Source: Phil1 sp963643205 (lineage in GTDB: Bacteria > Bacillota > Clostridia > Christensenellales > CAG-138). From it: DNA of 50,849 bases. The notes below the pieces were generated by a model. The model saw only the letters and a list, made by a program, of their open reading frames with translations. It searched no databases and was not told the origin of the DNA. The DNA lies in the NCBI GenBank assembly GCA_963643205.1, contig CAVIJJ010000011.1, positions 1 through 50,849 of the forward strand. Reading direction: 5' to 3'. Positions within the stretch are counted from its first letter, which is position 1; every line of letters begins with the position of its first letter. Shown here piece by piece: positions 33,503-41,637 of this stretch. A program made the position numbers and the translations under genes.

Positions 33503-34555
33503 ATGACAGGCCTTGTTTCAATGGATATAACGGAGCTTGAAACGCTGCTTAAGGAGTGGGGAGAACCTCGCTTTCGCGCTAAGCAGGTATTTTCATGGCT
33601 CAGCCGCGGCGTGAAGCCTGAAAACATGACTAACCTGCCTAAAGATCTGAGAAGCAAACTCAGCGAGCTGCCGTTTGATGGGGCAGAGATATACGACAAG
33701 TTTGTTTCTCAAAAGGACGGTACTATAAAATACCTTTTTTCGCTTAACGATGGCAACATTGTCGAAGGCGTGCTGATGCGTTATCACTACGGAAATACGC
33801 TTTGTGTTTCAACGCAGGTTGGGTGCCGTATGGGGTGCGCCTTTTGCGCGTCAACACTTGAAGGATGCATAAGAAATCTTACTCCGGGCGAAATACTTTC
33901 GTTTGTTGCTCTTGCTAATGCCGATGTACCCGCCGAAGAAGGCCGGGAACGAAGCGTAACCAATATAGTACTGATGGGTAGCGGAGAACCTCTTGACAAT
34001 TACGACAACACGGTAAAGTTCCTTAAGCTTGTTTCATCGCCGGACGGACTCGGCATAAGCCCCCGCAATATATCTCTTTCAAGCTGCGGCTTGGTTCCAC
34101 GCATAAAAACGCTTCCTTTGGATGCGCCTCATGTTACGCTTTCGGTTTCGCTCCATGCGCCGAATAACGAAATACGCAACAAACTTATGCCCGTTAATAA
34201 ATCGTATCCGATTGAAGAAGTATTAGGTGCCGCAAGAAATTATGCCGAAACAACCGGCAGGCGTGTTGTATTTGAGTACGCATTGGTGAAAGGTCTGAAT
34301 GACTCGAAGGAAAATGCGGCAGAGCTGGCATCCAGATTGAGGGGAATGACATGCCATGTTAACCTGATTCCTCTTAACCCTGTTAAAGAACGCAATCTTA
34401 TGGGCACCAGCCGAAAGGATGCCGATGTTTTCAGGAAGTGGTTGGAGGAAAAAGGAATATCCGCTACTATAAGGCGTGAAATGGGGACTGACATAGACGG
34501 AGCTTGCGGCCAGCTCAGGCGGCGGGTACTTATGCAAAGGGAGGAGCAACAATGA
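33503..34555 (+). CDS. rlmN: Dual-specificity 23S rRNA A2503 / tRNA A37 methyltransferase RlmN
   Basis: Radical SAM enzyme making 2-methyladenosine. The 350 aa product has the cluster motif C108-x3-C112-x2-C115 (GCRMGCAFCAST), with LMGSGEPLDNYDN, SLSSCGLVPRI and VSLHAPNNEIRNKLMPVN downstream. A C-terminal Cys near 340 (DGACGQLRRR) fits the methyl-carrier Cys of the family. AGGAGATAACG precedes the ATG. The stop overlaps prpC as ATGA. Confidence 0.97.
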   Translation: MTGLVSMDITELETLLKEWGEPRFRAKQVFSWLSRGVKPENMTNLPKDLRSKLSELPFDGAEIYDKFVSQKDGTIKYLFSLNDGNIVEGVLMRYHYGNTLCVSTQVGCRMGCAFCASTLEGCIRNLTPGEILSFVALANADVPAEEGRERSVTNIVLMGSGEPLDNYDNTVKFLKLVSSPDGLGISPRNISLSSCGLVPRIKTLPLDAPHVTLSVSLHAPNNEIRNKLMPVNKSYPIEEVLGAARNYAETTGRRVVFEYALVKGLNDSKENAAELASRLRGMTCHVNLIPLNPVKERNLMGTSRKDADVFRKWLEEKGISATIRREMGTDIDGACGQLRRRVLMQREEQQ

Positions 34556-35274
34556 AATATGCTGCAAAAACCATTGCCGGTATAAGAAAACAAAATCAGG
34601 ATGCTGTGTTCATTCCGGAGCAGGGAATGATTGCGATTGCCGCTGTTGCGGACGGTATGGGCGGCCATAACGCGGGTGATGTGGCAAGCGCGCTTGCCAT
34701 AAAAACACTTGTTGAAAGTATGCATAAAAATATGCCGGGATCCGTTGGCGAAAGGCTTATCCATGCCGTTAATATGGCAAATTCGGCGGTCTATGAAATG
34801 TCTCTCACAAACGATGAGTACAGAGGCATGGGAACAACGCTTGTTGCTGCCGTGCTTGAAAAGAATGGTTTTACCGCGGCAAACATAGGAGACAGCAGAC
34901 TTTATCATTATAACGGCAGTGAACTTAAGCAAATAACGAAGGATCATTCTTACGTGGCTCAGCTTGAAGCACTGGGCTATATTACAAAGGAGGAAGCCGC
35001 GCGTCATCCGCAAAGAAACATTATAACTCGTGCCGTAGGTACCAGACCGGCAGAGAGGGTGGATGTATTTGAATGCTATTGGGGAAAAGAAGATAAAATT
35101 CTGATATGTACGGATGGGTTATACGGAGTATTGAACGAAAATGAAATAATCTCCAATCTCGGCTGTTCGGCCGAAAACTTGCAGACGGCGTGCGAAAGGC
35201 TTGTGGAGCTTGCATTTGAAGCAGGCAGCAGGGACAATATAAGCGCAGTGATAATATATAACGACGGGGAGTAA
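34552..35274 (+). CDS. prpC: PP2C-type Ser/Thr protein phosphatase PrpC
   Basis: Metal-dependent phosphatase of 240 aa that reverses PrkC phosphorylation. Motifs in order: RKQNQDAVFIPEQG, VADGMGGHNAGDVAS, MGTTLVAAVL, NIGDSRLYHY, DKILICTDGLYGVL and the final SRDNISAVII, which together supply the metal-binding Asp residues. The ATG at 34552 overlaps the rlmN stop and has GGGAGGAG 6 bases upstream; a longer in-frame start inside rlmN is unlikely. prkC starts five bases after its stop. Confidence 0.97.
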   Translation: MKYAAKTIAGIRKQNQDAVFIPEQGMIAIAAVADGMGGHNAGDVASALAIKTLVESMHKNMPGSVGERLIHAVNMANSAVYEMSLTNDEYRGMGTTLVAAVLEKNGFTAANIGDSRLYHYNGSELKQITKDHSYVAQLEALGYITKEEAARHPQRNIITRAVGTRPAERVDVFECYWGKEDKILICTDGLYGVLNENEIISNLGCSAENLQTACERLVELAFEAGSRDNISAVIIYNDGE

Positions 35275-35279
35275 GCCGG

Positions 35280-37133
35280 ATGATAGGAAGAGTTATTTCC
35301 GGAAGGTATAAAATAGAATCTCTCATAGGCTCCGGCGGTATGGCCAACGTGTATAAGGCGTATGACAATACTCTCAATCGCGTAGTTGCGCTGAAAGTGC
35401 TTAAAGAGGAGCATAGGGAAGATCTTGAGTTCGTGCGCCGCTTTGAACGCGAAGCAAGGGCTGTATTAAGCCTTTCGCACGAAAACATAGTGCGCTCGTA
35501 TGATGTGGGCGAAGACGGCGATATCAGCTATATAGTGCTTGAGTATGTTGAGGGAAGCACTATAAAGGAAATGATAAAAAGCGACGGACCGATGGCACCG
35601 AAGGTTGCGGTAAATCTGACGTGTCAAGTGCTTGAAGCGCTGGCACATGCCCATCAAAAGGGCATAATACACCGCGATATTAAGCCACAGAATGTTATAG
35701 TAACCCCACGCGGACGAGCTAAACTTACGGACTTTGGCATTGCGCGTGATGTTGCCGCCACGACTCGCACTTTTGCGGGATCAAACACGGTTATGGGGTC
35801 GGTTCACTATATTTCACCGGAGCAGGCAAGGGGCGAAGATGTTACCGAAGCCTCGGATATATATTCGTGCGCCATAATGCTCTATGAAATGCTTACCGGC
35901 CAGGTACCCTTTGGCGGCGATAATTCTGTTGCGATAGCATTAAAGCATTTGCAGGAGGATATAACACCTCCGGCGGAGATAAATCCCAAAATACCCAGCG
36001 CGTTGAGCGATGTGGTTGTAAAAGCTGCCGCAAAGGAGCCGGAACTGCGCTACTCATCAGCTAAGCAGATGAAGTTCGATTTGCAGAGAGCGCTTAGGGA
36101 ACCGCATGGTAAGTTCGCACGCAAAAATGACAATGGCGAAAGTGAAAAGCAGCGTATGACGCACGGCATACTGAACATTGTTGTAATGCTCGTGGTTGTG
36201 CTGGGAATATTTACAGCGCTGTTTTTTATCGCAAGATCAATGCGTGAAGATACAACCGCAGCGTCTAATGCCGAATACATTATACCTACGGTAACGAATA
36301 AAAAGCTGGAGGAGGCTATAGGAATTGCCAGCCTTCGCGGCTTTGAAATTTCGGTGGATGAATATAAAACAAGTGAAGTTGATGAGGGCACGGTGCTTGA
36401 GCAATCTCCTGCGGCAGGCACAAACGCAAAGCAGGGGGATACCATTAGCGTAACCGTAAGCTCGGGTAATGATTATGTAACGGTTCCGGATCTTTCCGGC
36501 AAAACGCTCCAGGAAGCTACTGATATGGTATGGGGAATGAGTCTACAGCTGGGAGTGCCGCAATATGTAACAAGTGAGCTGCCGTCCGGGCAAATTGTTC
36601 GTCAGGAACCTGTTGCGGGTACAAACACATTCGCCGGAGACACAATAGAGATATGGATAAGCGGTACATCCGGAACTGCGGTAGAGATGCCGAGCGTTAC
36701 GGGACTTGATTTGGATAAGGCTGTGGAGCTGCTTAAAGAGGAAGGCTTTACTAACATGCGAGTTCGAATAGTTCAGCCGGATAACCAAATTACGGCGGAG
36801 GAGTCCGTTGTGTCGCAGAACCCGTCATCGGGCATTTCGGTTGCCACGGATGCCGCTGTTGAACTTAATATTTGCCGTTCTAAACCGGGAAACTACGCGG
36901 CGGATGTTGCTTTTAATTTGGATATAACGGCAAACTCGAGCTCTGTTATGGTAACGGCAAAGGTTGAAGACGGGCTGGAGATAATTATTTATGAGTCCAC
37001 ACTCAGTGCCGGTACGCAGCAAAGCGTTTCATTTACGGCATATCTGCAGAAGCATGGCGAATACGAATGCAATGTATATGTGGACGGCACGATTGTAAGA
37101 AGCGGACAAATAAGTTTTGAGTACAGGAGATAG
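35280..37133 (+). CDS. prkC: Ser/Thr protein kinase PrkC with three PASTA domains
   Basis: Membrane kinase that senses peptidoglycan fragments in related bacteria. The 617 aa product has an N-terminal kinase domain (about 10-270) with the Gly loop IGSGGMANVYK, Lys39 in VALKVL, HRD at 131-133 and DFG at 151-153, and a Thr-rich activation loop before SPEQARG. A transmembrane helix lies at about 297-320. Three PASTA domains follow (about 335-398, 399-465, 468-535), then an extra beta-rich domain of about 80 residues. GGGGAG precedes the ATG. rsgA begins right after its stop. Confidence 0.96.
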   Translation: MIGRVISGRYKIESLIGSGGMANVYKAYDNTLNRVVALKVLKEEHREDLEFVRRFEREARAVLSLSHENIVRSYDVGEDGDISYIVLEYVEGSTIKEMIKSDGPMAPKVAVNLTCQVLEALAHAHQKGIIHRDIKPQNVIVTPRGRAKLTDFGIARDVAATTRTFAGSNTVMGSVHYISPEQARGEDVTEASDIYSCAIMLYEMLTGQVPFGGDNSVAIALKHLQEDITPPAEINPKIPSALSDVVVKAAAKEPELRYSSAKQMKFDLQRALREPHGKFARKNDNGESEKQRMTHGILNIVVMLVVVLGIFTALFFIARSMREDTTAASNAEYIIPTVTNKKLEEAIGIASLRGFEISVDEYKTSEVDEGTVLEQSPAAGTNAKQGDTISVTVSSGNDYVTVPDLSGKTLQEATDMVWGMSLQLGVPQYVTSELPSGQIVRQEPVAGTNTFAGDTIEIWISGTSGTAVEMPSVTGLDLDKAVELLKEEGFTNMRVRIVQPDNQITAEESVVSQNPSSGISVATDAAVELNICRSKPGNYAADVAFNLDITANSSSVMVTAKVEDGLEIIIYESTLSAGTQQSVSFTAYLQKHGEYECNVYVDGTIVRSGQISFEYRR

Positions 37134-37134
37134 A

Positions 37135-38013
37135 ATGGCCGGAACAGGACTTATATTAAAAGGAGTCGGTGGATTTTATACCGTGCTTGGTGATGAAGGC
37201 GCGGAGATGGTTTGCCGCGCGAGAGGAAGATTCAGAAAGGATGGCATAACCCCGGTTGTTGGTGACAGGGTAGAATATATTGAAGATGGAGAAGGAAGAT
37301 CGGTAACGAAGATTCTTCCGAGAAGAAATATATTTATAAGACCTGCCGTTGCAAACCTGGATAAGCTTATCATTGTGGCCTCGCTGTCGGCGCCAAAGCC
37401 TGATTTGCTGCTGATGGACAAGCTTATAATCCGCTGTGAAAGGCATAATGTTAAACCGGTTATAGTGCTGAATAAATGCGATCAGGCGGATTTGGGCACA
37501 GCGGAAGAAATAAAAAATCAATATATACCGACGGGGTATAGCATAATTACGACGTCTGCCGCAAAAGGAGACGGCATAGAAAGTATAAAGGCAGAAATAG
37601 AAGGAAATGTATGCTGTTTTGCGGGACAAAGTGCTGTAGGGAAATCATCCCTGATAAACGCAATTGTGCCTGAACTCAGCCTTGAAACCGGTGGACTGTC
37701 GAGAAAAACGGAACGGGGACGGCATACAACGCGCCATGCGGAGCTTTGGCGTGCTTGCGGCGGTGCGGTGCTTGATACGCCCGGGTTCAGCCTGCTTGAG
37801 GCGGATGAGATGGAACCGGAGGATCTGTGCGAATGCTATCCTGAAATGAAAGGCAGGCGAACGGGCTGCCGATTTGGCGAATGTTTGCACCGCAGCGAAC
37901 CGGATTGCGCGGTTAAGCCGCTGATAGGCACAGCACTTTCGCCGGAGCGTTATGAAAGATATCTTTTGATACTTGATGAATTGATAGAAAAGAGGAAACA
38001 TAAGTATGATTAA
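37135..38013 (+). CDS. rsgA: Ribosome small-subunit-dependent GTPase RsgA
   Basis: Circularly permuted GTPase that helps mature the 30S subunit. The 292 aa product has an OB domain (about 1-70), G4 as LNKCD before G1 (GQSAVGKSSLIN), G3 as LDTPGF, and a C-terminal zinc site with spaced Cys and His (TGCRFGECLHRSEPDCAV). The ATG at 37135 lies one base after the prkC stop with AGGAG upstream. Homologues are known PrkC substrates, which fits the gene order. Its end overlaps rpe by eight bases. Confidence 0.96.
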   Translation: MAGTGLILKGVGGFYTVLGDEGAEMVCRARGRFRKDGITPVVGDRVEYIEDGEGRSVTKILPRRNIFIRPAVANLDKLIIVASLSAPKPDLLLMDKLIIRCERHNVKPVIVLNKCDQADLGTAEEIKNQYIPTGYSIITTSAAKGDGIESIKAEIEGNVCCFAGQSAVGKSSLINAIVPELSLETGGLSRKTERGRHTTRHAELWRACGGAVLDTPGFSLLEADEMEPEDLCECYPEMKGRRTGCRFGECLHRSEPDCAVKPLIGTALSPERYERYLLILDELIEKRKHKYD

Positions 38014-38659
38014 AATTGCTCCAAGCCTTCTCTCGGCGGACTTTGCGAACATGGGAGAAGCCACGAAGAAACTTGCCGAATGGGAAGCTGACCTTGTCCA
38101 TTTTGATGTTATGGACGGTACGTTCGTCCCTACAATAACGTTTGGGCCCGCCATGTGTGCGGCAATCCGTCCGTACACGCAGCTGCCTATAGATGTTCAT
38201 ATAATGGTTGAACATCCCGAAACCTATATTGATCAGTTCAAAAAAGCGGGAGCCGACTATCTTACGTTTCATGTAGAGGCTGATGCGCATGCGCACAGAA
38301 CCCTTCAGGCAATACGAAAAGCCGGTATGAAGGCAGGTGTGGCCATGAACCCGGGAACTCCGGTTGAAATGGTGCAGTATCTGCTGTCAATATGTGATCT
38401 GGTACTTGTGATGAGCGTTAATCCGGGCGCCGGCGGACAAAGCTTTATTGCCGATGTGCTGCCTAAAATAGAATGGCTGAGGGAACAAAGGAAAGAGCAT
38501 GGCTATAGCTATGAAATAGAGATAGATGGTGGGATAAATGCCGAAACCGCTAAGCTGGCCGCAAAAGCAGGTGCGGATATTCTGGTATCCGGCAGCAGCG
38601 TTTTTAAGGCAGACGACCCCAAAGGTATGATTGCTCAAATGCACCTTGCAAATAATTAA
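38006..38659 (+). CDS. rpe: Ribulose-phosphate 3-epimerase
   Basis: Interconverts ribulose 5-phosphate and xylulose 5-phosphate. The 217 aa TIM-barrel protein shows IAPSLLSADFANMGE, VMDGTFVPTITFGP, DVHIMVEHPE, VMSVNPGAGGQSF and EIDGGINAETA, with the expected catalytic Asp residues. It starts inside the last codons of rsgA and ends the priA-to-rpe series; the thiN gene that follows rpe in Bacillus is not here. Confidence 0.97.
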   Translation: MIKIAPSLLSADFANMGEATKKLAEWEADLVHFDVMDGTFVPTITFGPAMCAAIRPYTQLPIDVHIMVEHPETYIDQFKKAGADYLTFHVEADAHAHRTLQAIRKAGMKAGVAMNPGTPVEMVQYLLSICDLVLVMSVNPGAGGQSFIADVLPKIEWLREQRKEHGYSYEIEIDGGINAETAKLAAKAGADILVSGSSVFKADDPKGMIAQMHLANN

Positions 38660-38681
38660 TTTAAATTATTTTTGTTAGACG

Positions 38682-38713
38682 CCGTGTGGATAAATTGATG
38701 TTTATCCGCACGG
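38682..38713. other. Long hairpin between rpe and the tRNA/6S cluster
   Basis: A 13 bp stem with one G-T pair (38682-38694 with 38701-38713, arms CCGTGTGGATAAA and TTTATCCGCACGG) and a 6-base loop. Neither side has a proper T-run. It may be an RNA 3' end structure for rpe or a regulatory palindrome. Confidence 0.5.
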
Positions 38714-38728
38714 ACGCAAAAATAATGC

Positions 38729-38756
38729 TTGCAATAAAACTTTATTTATGTATAAT
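38729..38756 (+). promoter_or_regulatory. Promoter of the tRNA-Val / 6S / tRNA-Gln unit
   Basis: TTGCAA (38729-38734), 16 bp spacer, perfect TATAAT (38751-38756), about 20 bases before tRNA-Val. Confidence 0.8.
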
Positions 38757-38776
38757 AATATTTGCGCCAAGCGAAA

Positions 38777-38853
38777 GGGGTTATAGCTCAGCTGGTCAGA
38801 GCGCTACGTTGACATCGTAGAGGTCGTTGGTTCGATCCCAACTAATCCCACCA
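38777..38853 (+). tRNA. tRNA-Val (anticodon GAC)
   Basis: 77 nt cloverleaf with CCA encoded. The acceptor GGGGTTA pairs with TAATCCC; the anticodon stem CTACG/CGTAG encloses TTGACAT, giving anticodon GAC; the T loop has TTCGATC. Discriminator base A. Confidence 0.97.
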
Positions 38854-38855
38854 TA

Positions 38856-39028
38856 ATAATCCTGCGGTGTGCGTAAGTTCCTGTGTATAAACCCACAGAG
38901 TAACTTCGGGAGCGCAATTGCCAAGGCGGATGTCGAGCCGGCACGACCGGATAACAGTAAACCGACAGAGCGCACCCACCTGCCGAGAGGCGGGTGTTAT
39001 ATAGGGAGCGACGGCATCTTGGGATTAT
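38856..39028 (+). ncRNA. ssrS: 6S RNA
   Basis: Small RNA that mimics an open promoter and binds sigma-A RNA polymerase. The ends pair (ATAATCC at 38856-38862 with GGATTAT at 39022-39028), giving about 173 nt. The 5' segment CCTGCGGTGTGCGTAAG and the 3' segment GCGACGGCATCTTGGGATT match the corresponding ends of E. coli 6S RNA (ATGTTCGCAAG and GCGGCGGCATCTCGGAGATT). A hairpin CACCC..GGGTG precedes the 3' arm, as in other 6S RNAs, and TTCGGGAGC lies in the middle. It begins three bases after tRNA-Val and has no promoter of its own that I can see. End positions are approximate. Confidence 0.88.
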
Positions 39029-39039
39029 CAAAATTTCAT

Positions 39040-39113
39040 TGCGGAATTGTGTAATGGTAGCACCTACGACTCTGACTCGTATTGTCTAGGTTCGAATCCT
39101 AGTTCCGCAGCCA
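39040..39113 (+). tRNA. tRNA-Gln (anticodon CTG)
   Basis: 74 nt with CCA encoded. The acceptor TGCGGAA pairs with TTCCGCA; the anticodon stem TACGA/TCGTA encloses CTCTGAC, giving anticodon CTG; the T loop has TTCGAAT. Discriminator base G. It begins 11 bases after the 6S RNA end. Confidence 0.97.
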
Positions 39114-39116
39114 ATG

Positions 39117-39146
39117 AGAGCCTTCCGATTAAGGAAGGCTCTTTTT
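39117..39146 (+). terminator. Terminator of the tRNA/6S unit
   Basis: AGAGCCTTCC (39117-39126) pairs with GGAAGGCTCT (39133-39142) around a 6-base loop, running into TTTTTG, three bases after tRNA-Gln. Confidence 0.93.
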
Positions 39147-39149
39147 GTA

Positions 39150-39620
39150 TTCGGCACGCCTACGGCCACATTCGCCTATGAATACGACAGCGAGTGGAAG
39201 GACAAGCTGGTAAGCTACAACGGAGAGACCATATCCTACGACGAGATAGGCAACCCGGTAAGCTACCGCGGCTACACCATGGCATGGCAGGGCAAGCGGC
39301 TGGAGAGCTTATCCGGCGACGGCTTGACCGCAAGCTACACCTATGACGAGCAGGGCATACGCTCGGGCAAGACGGTGAACGGAGTGACCACATCGTTCAG
39401 CTACAACGGCAGTCTGCTTATGGCGCAGGTAGCGCCTGAAAAATCGCTGCTGTTCAGCTACGATGCCAACGGCCAGGCAATATCCGTGAACTACAACGGC
39501 ACGGAGTACTATTACCTGAGAAACGGCCAAAATGATATAGTTGGCCTTATGGACGAAAGCGGCGTGCGTGTGGTAGAAATGATCCAACACATGTTAATAC
39601 TCGGTGTTACCCGGTGGTAA
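39150..39620 (+). pseudogene. Orphan RHS/YD-repeat protein fragment
   Basis: An open frame here encodes YD/RHS repeats (YEYDSEWKDKLVSYNGETI, ISYDEIGNPVSYRG, ASYTYDEQGIRSGKTVNG, YYYLRNGQNDIVGLMDESG) over about 39150-39578. There is no start codon or ribosome binding site of its own: the frame simply opens out of the tRNA-Gln terminator. Just after the segment that normally leads into the RHS core end (VRVVE) the frame leaves the family sequence and stops after 13 unrelated residues. Intact RHS/WapA-type proteins are exported toxins or carriers of several hundred to thousands of residues, so this is a remnant. Its GC content is higher than that of the DNA just downstream. Confidence 0.8.
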
Positions 39621-39662
39621 TTCCGGCTCGGTTCAACTTTTCTTCTGTATGTGCCTTGAAAT

Positions 39663-39989
39663 GTGCCGTTAGAATTCGATGGGACTTGGTACATAAAGAT
39701 TTTTTCTCCGCCATACTGTTTATTCCGCCTAATTAGAAAAGCCTTTGAAATGTGGCATTGGTGGCACACAAAGTTGATGGCATTAGTAGCTTTGCGCAAT
39801 TTTACGCTCCGACTTTTGCGGAAGTTCATTTTGGTAAATACCGCTTTACCTGTGCTTATACTATCTATGGTAATTGAGTTCTTTCGTTATGATGGGTGGC
39901 GTGGTTACTTAATTATTGCGAACTCAATCGTCTTTTTCTATCCATTTGATCTCATATCTATTGTAATGCTACAATATAAAACCAATTAA
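39663..39989 (+). CDS. Possible small membrane protein in AT-rich DNA (doubtful)
   Basis: Open frame of 108 codons in DNA visibly richer in A and T than the flanks. The C-terminal 55 residues contain two hydrophobic segments (FILVNTALPVLILSMVI and YLIIANSIVFFYPFDLISIV). No good ribosome binding site precedes any of the ATGs (39663, 39750, 39780), so the true start is unknown and the frame may be a broken gene. Its place just behind an RHS fragment would suit an immunity gene remnant, but that is a guess. No homologue recognised. The rest of 39621-40020 shows nothing further. Confidence 0.3.
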   Translation: MPLEFDGTWYIKIFSPPYCLFRLIRKAFEMWHWWHTKLMALVALRNFTLRLLRKFILVNTALPVLILSMVIEFFRYDGWRGYLIIANSIVFFYPFDLISIVMLQYKTN

Positions 39990-40023
39990 CTCAAAACAAT
40001 AGTACAAGTTTAACCGCCACTTG

Positions 40024-40032
40024 TGCTATAAT
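40024..40032 (+). promoter_or_regulatory. Extended -10 promoter element of the yifB-dprA operon
   Basis: TGCTATAAT after TG (TATAAT at 40027-40032), 70 bases before yifB. It resembles the priA element (TGTGCTATAAT in both). The -35 region is weak. Confidence 0.5.
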
Positions 40033-40101
40033 TATGAAAGCAAACTAAAACAAGAATGACTTAAACAACTAATAAACTATCTGTACGGCGGAGGATGGGA
40101 T

Positions 40102-41637
40102 ATGCTTTCAAGGATAAAAAGCTATGGCCTGGTTGGACTGAGCGGGTATTCCGTAACGGTGGAAATTGATGTATCCGGAGGAATGCCGGCTTATGAAACC
40201 GTAGGTTTGCCCGATGCCGCCGTAAGAGAATCAAAGGAGCGAGTAAGGGCTGCGATAAAAAACAGCGGATTTACTTATCCTATAGGACGAATAACCGTAA
40301 ACCTCGCGCCTGCGGATACGCGTAAAGAAGGCTCATTTTACGATCTTCCCATCGCCATCGGCTTGCTTACGGCTACCGGCCAGATAACCCAGGAAAAAGC
40401 GGACGAATATATGTTCTTAGGTGAGCTTGCGCTTGATGGATCCGTGCGCAGCATACCGGGCGTGTTGCCTATGGTCATAGGAGCATATAAGGATGGCATT
40501 ACAAAAGCCTTTATACCGGAAGACAACGCGGCTGAAGCATCGTATGTTGAAGGGGTAAAGATAGCCGCCGCCCATGATTTGAAAAGCGTTGTAAACGCGG
40601 TTATGGGGAAAGAGGAGCTGAACATATACGAGCCGCAACATTGGGACTCTGAAAAAGTAACATATGCGCAGGATTTTATGGATATACGTGGGCAGCAGGG
40701 CGCAAAACGCGCCGCAGAAATAGCCGTAGCCGGCGGACATAATCTGCTGCTTGTAGGAACTCCGGGCTCAGGCAAAACAATGCTTGCCAGAAGTATTCCC
40801 TCTATATTGCCCGAACTTACTTTCGAGGAAGCATTGGAGATAACAAAAATCCATTCCGTTACAGGTTCACTGAAAAGCAAAAACGGCATAGTTACCGAAC
40901 GCCCATTCAGGGCTCCGCATCACACGGCCTCCTCGGTATCGTTGATAGGTGGGGGCACAAGAGCTATGCCCGGAGAAATAAGCCTTGCACACTACGGTGT
41001 CCTTTTCCTTGATGAGTTTCCGGAATTCAGGAAAGACACTCTTGAAGCTTTGCGTCAGCCTCTTGAGGATGGCTTTGTAACCATAACGCGTGCAACGGCA
41101 AGAAGCACTTACCCTGCGCAGTTTATGCTTGTGGCGGCCATGAATCCGTGCCCCTGCGGCAACTACGGATCAAGAATTACACCATGCCGCTGTACCGCGC
41201 AGCAAATACAACGCTATCGCAACAGGATCAGCTCGCCGATGTTGGATCGACTGGATCTTCACGTGGAAATGGGAGAAGTTGGCTACAGTGACATAGCGGG
41301 CAGAAGCTGCGGTGAACCGTCAAGCGTTATAAGAGAGCGCGTTAACGCGGCAAGGGCAATACAGAAACGCAGGTATGCCGGAACGGGGATTCTGTTTAAT
41401 GCGCAGCTTACAAACAGAATGATGAATCAATATTGTGTGCTTACGAGCGATGCCGAGGCACTTATGAAAAAAGCATTTTCGTCGCTTAAACTGAGCGCCA
41501 GGGCATATACAAGATTGCTGAAGGTATCGCGTACAATAGCCGATCTTGCGGGAAGCGAGCAGATAAAAGCAGAGCATATAGCCGAGGCTATACAATATAG
41601 AAGCCTTGAATCAAAGTATTGGGGCGAGATAAAATGA
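40102..41637 (+). CDS. YifB/ComM family Mg-chelatase-like AAA+ ATPase
   Basis: Product of 511 aa. The N-terminal LonC-like domain begins IKSYGLVGLSGYSVTVEIDVSGG; the AAA+ part has Walker A GTPGSGKTML near 219-228 and Walker B VLFLDEFPEF, with MNPCPCGNYG and a C-terminal Mg_chelatase_C region (about 400-505). ComM in transformable bacteria is a branch-migration helicase that aids integration of incoming DNA. Here it is directly upstream of dprA (overlap ATGA), another natural-transformation gene. GGAGG precedes the ATG. Confidence 0.95.
   Translation: MLSRIKSYGLVGLSGYSVTVEIDVSGGMPAYETVGLPDAAVRESKERVRAAIKNSGFTYPIGRITVNLAPADTRKEGSFYDLPIAIGLLTATGQITQEKADEYMFLGELALDGSVRSIPGVLPMVIGAYKDGITKAFIPEDNAAEASYVEGVKIAAAHDLKSVVNAVMGKEELNIYEPQHWDSEKVTYAQDFMDIRGQQGAKRAAEIAVAGGHNLLLVGTPGSGKTMLARSIPSILPELTFEEALEITKIHSVTGSLKSKNGIVTERPFRAPHHTASSVSLIGGGTRAMPGEISLAHYGVLFLDEFPEFRKDTLEALRQPLEDGFVTITRATARSTYPAQFMLVAAMNPCPCGNYGSRITPCRCTAQQIQRYRNRISSPMLDRLDLHVEMGEVGYSDIAGRSCGEPSSVIRERVNAARAIQKRRYAGTGILFNAQLTNRMMNQYCVLTSDAEALMKKAFSSLKLSARAYTRLLKVSRTIADLAGSEQIKAEHIAEAIQYRSLESKYWGEIK

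Noticed and set aside
39512..39829. 105-codon minus-strand frame across the RHS junction
   Set aside because: It is antisense to the RHS fragment at one end and has no binding site; treated as chance, though the junction itself is reported.
39040..40100. Integrated element with attachment site duplication at tRNA-Gln
   Set aside because: The 3' end of tRNA-Gln is not repeated downstream within the patch and no integrase gene is present.
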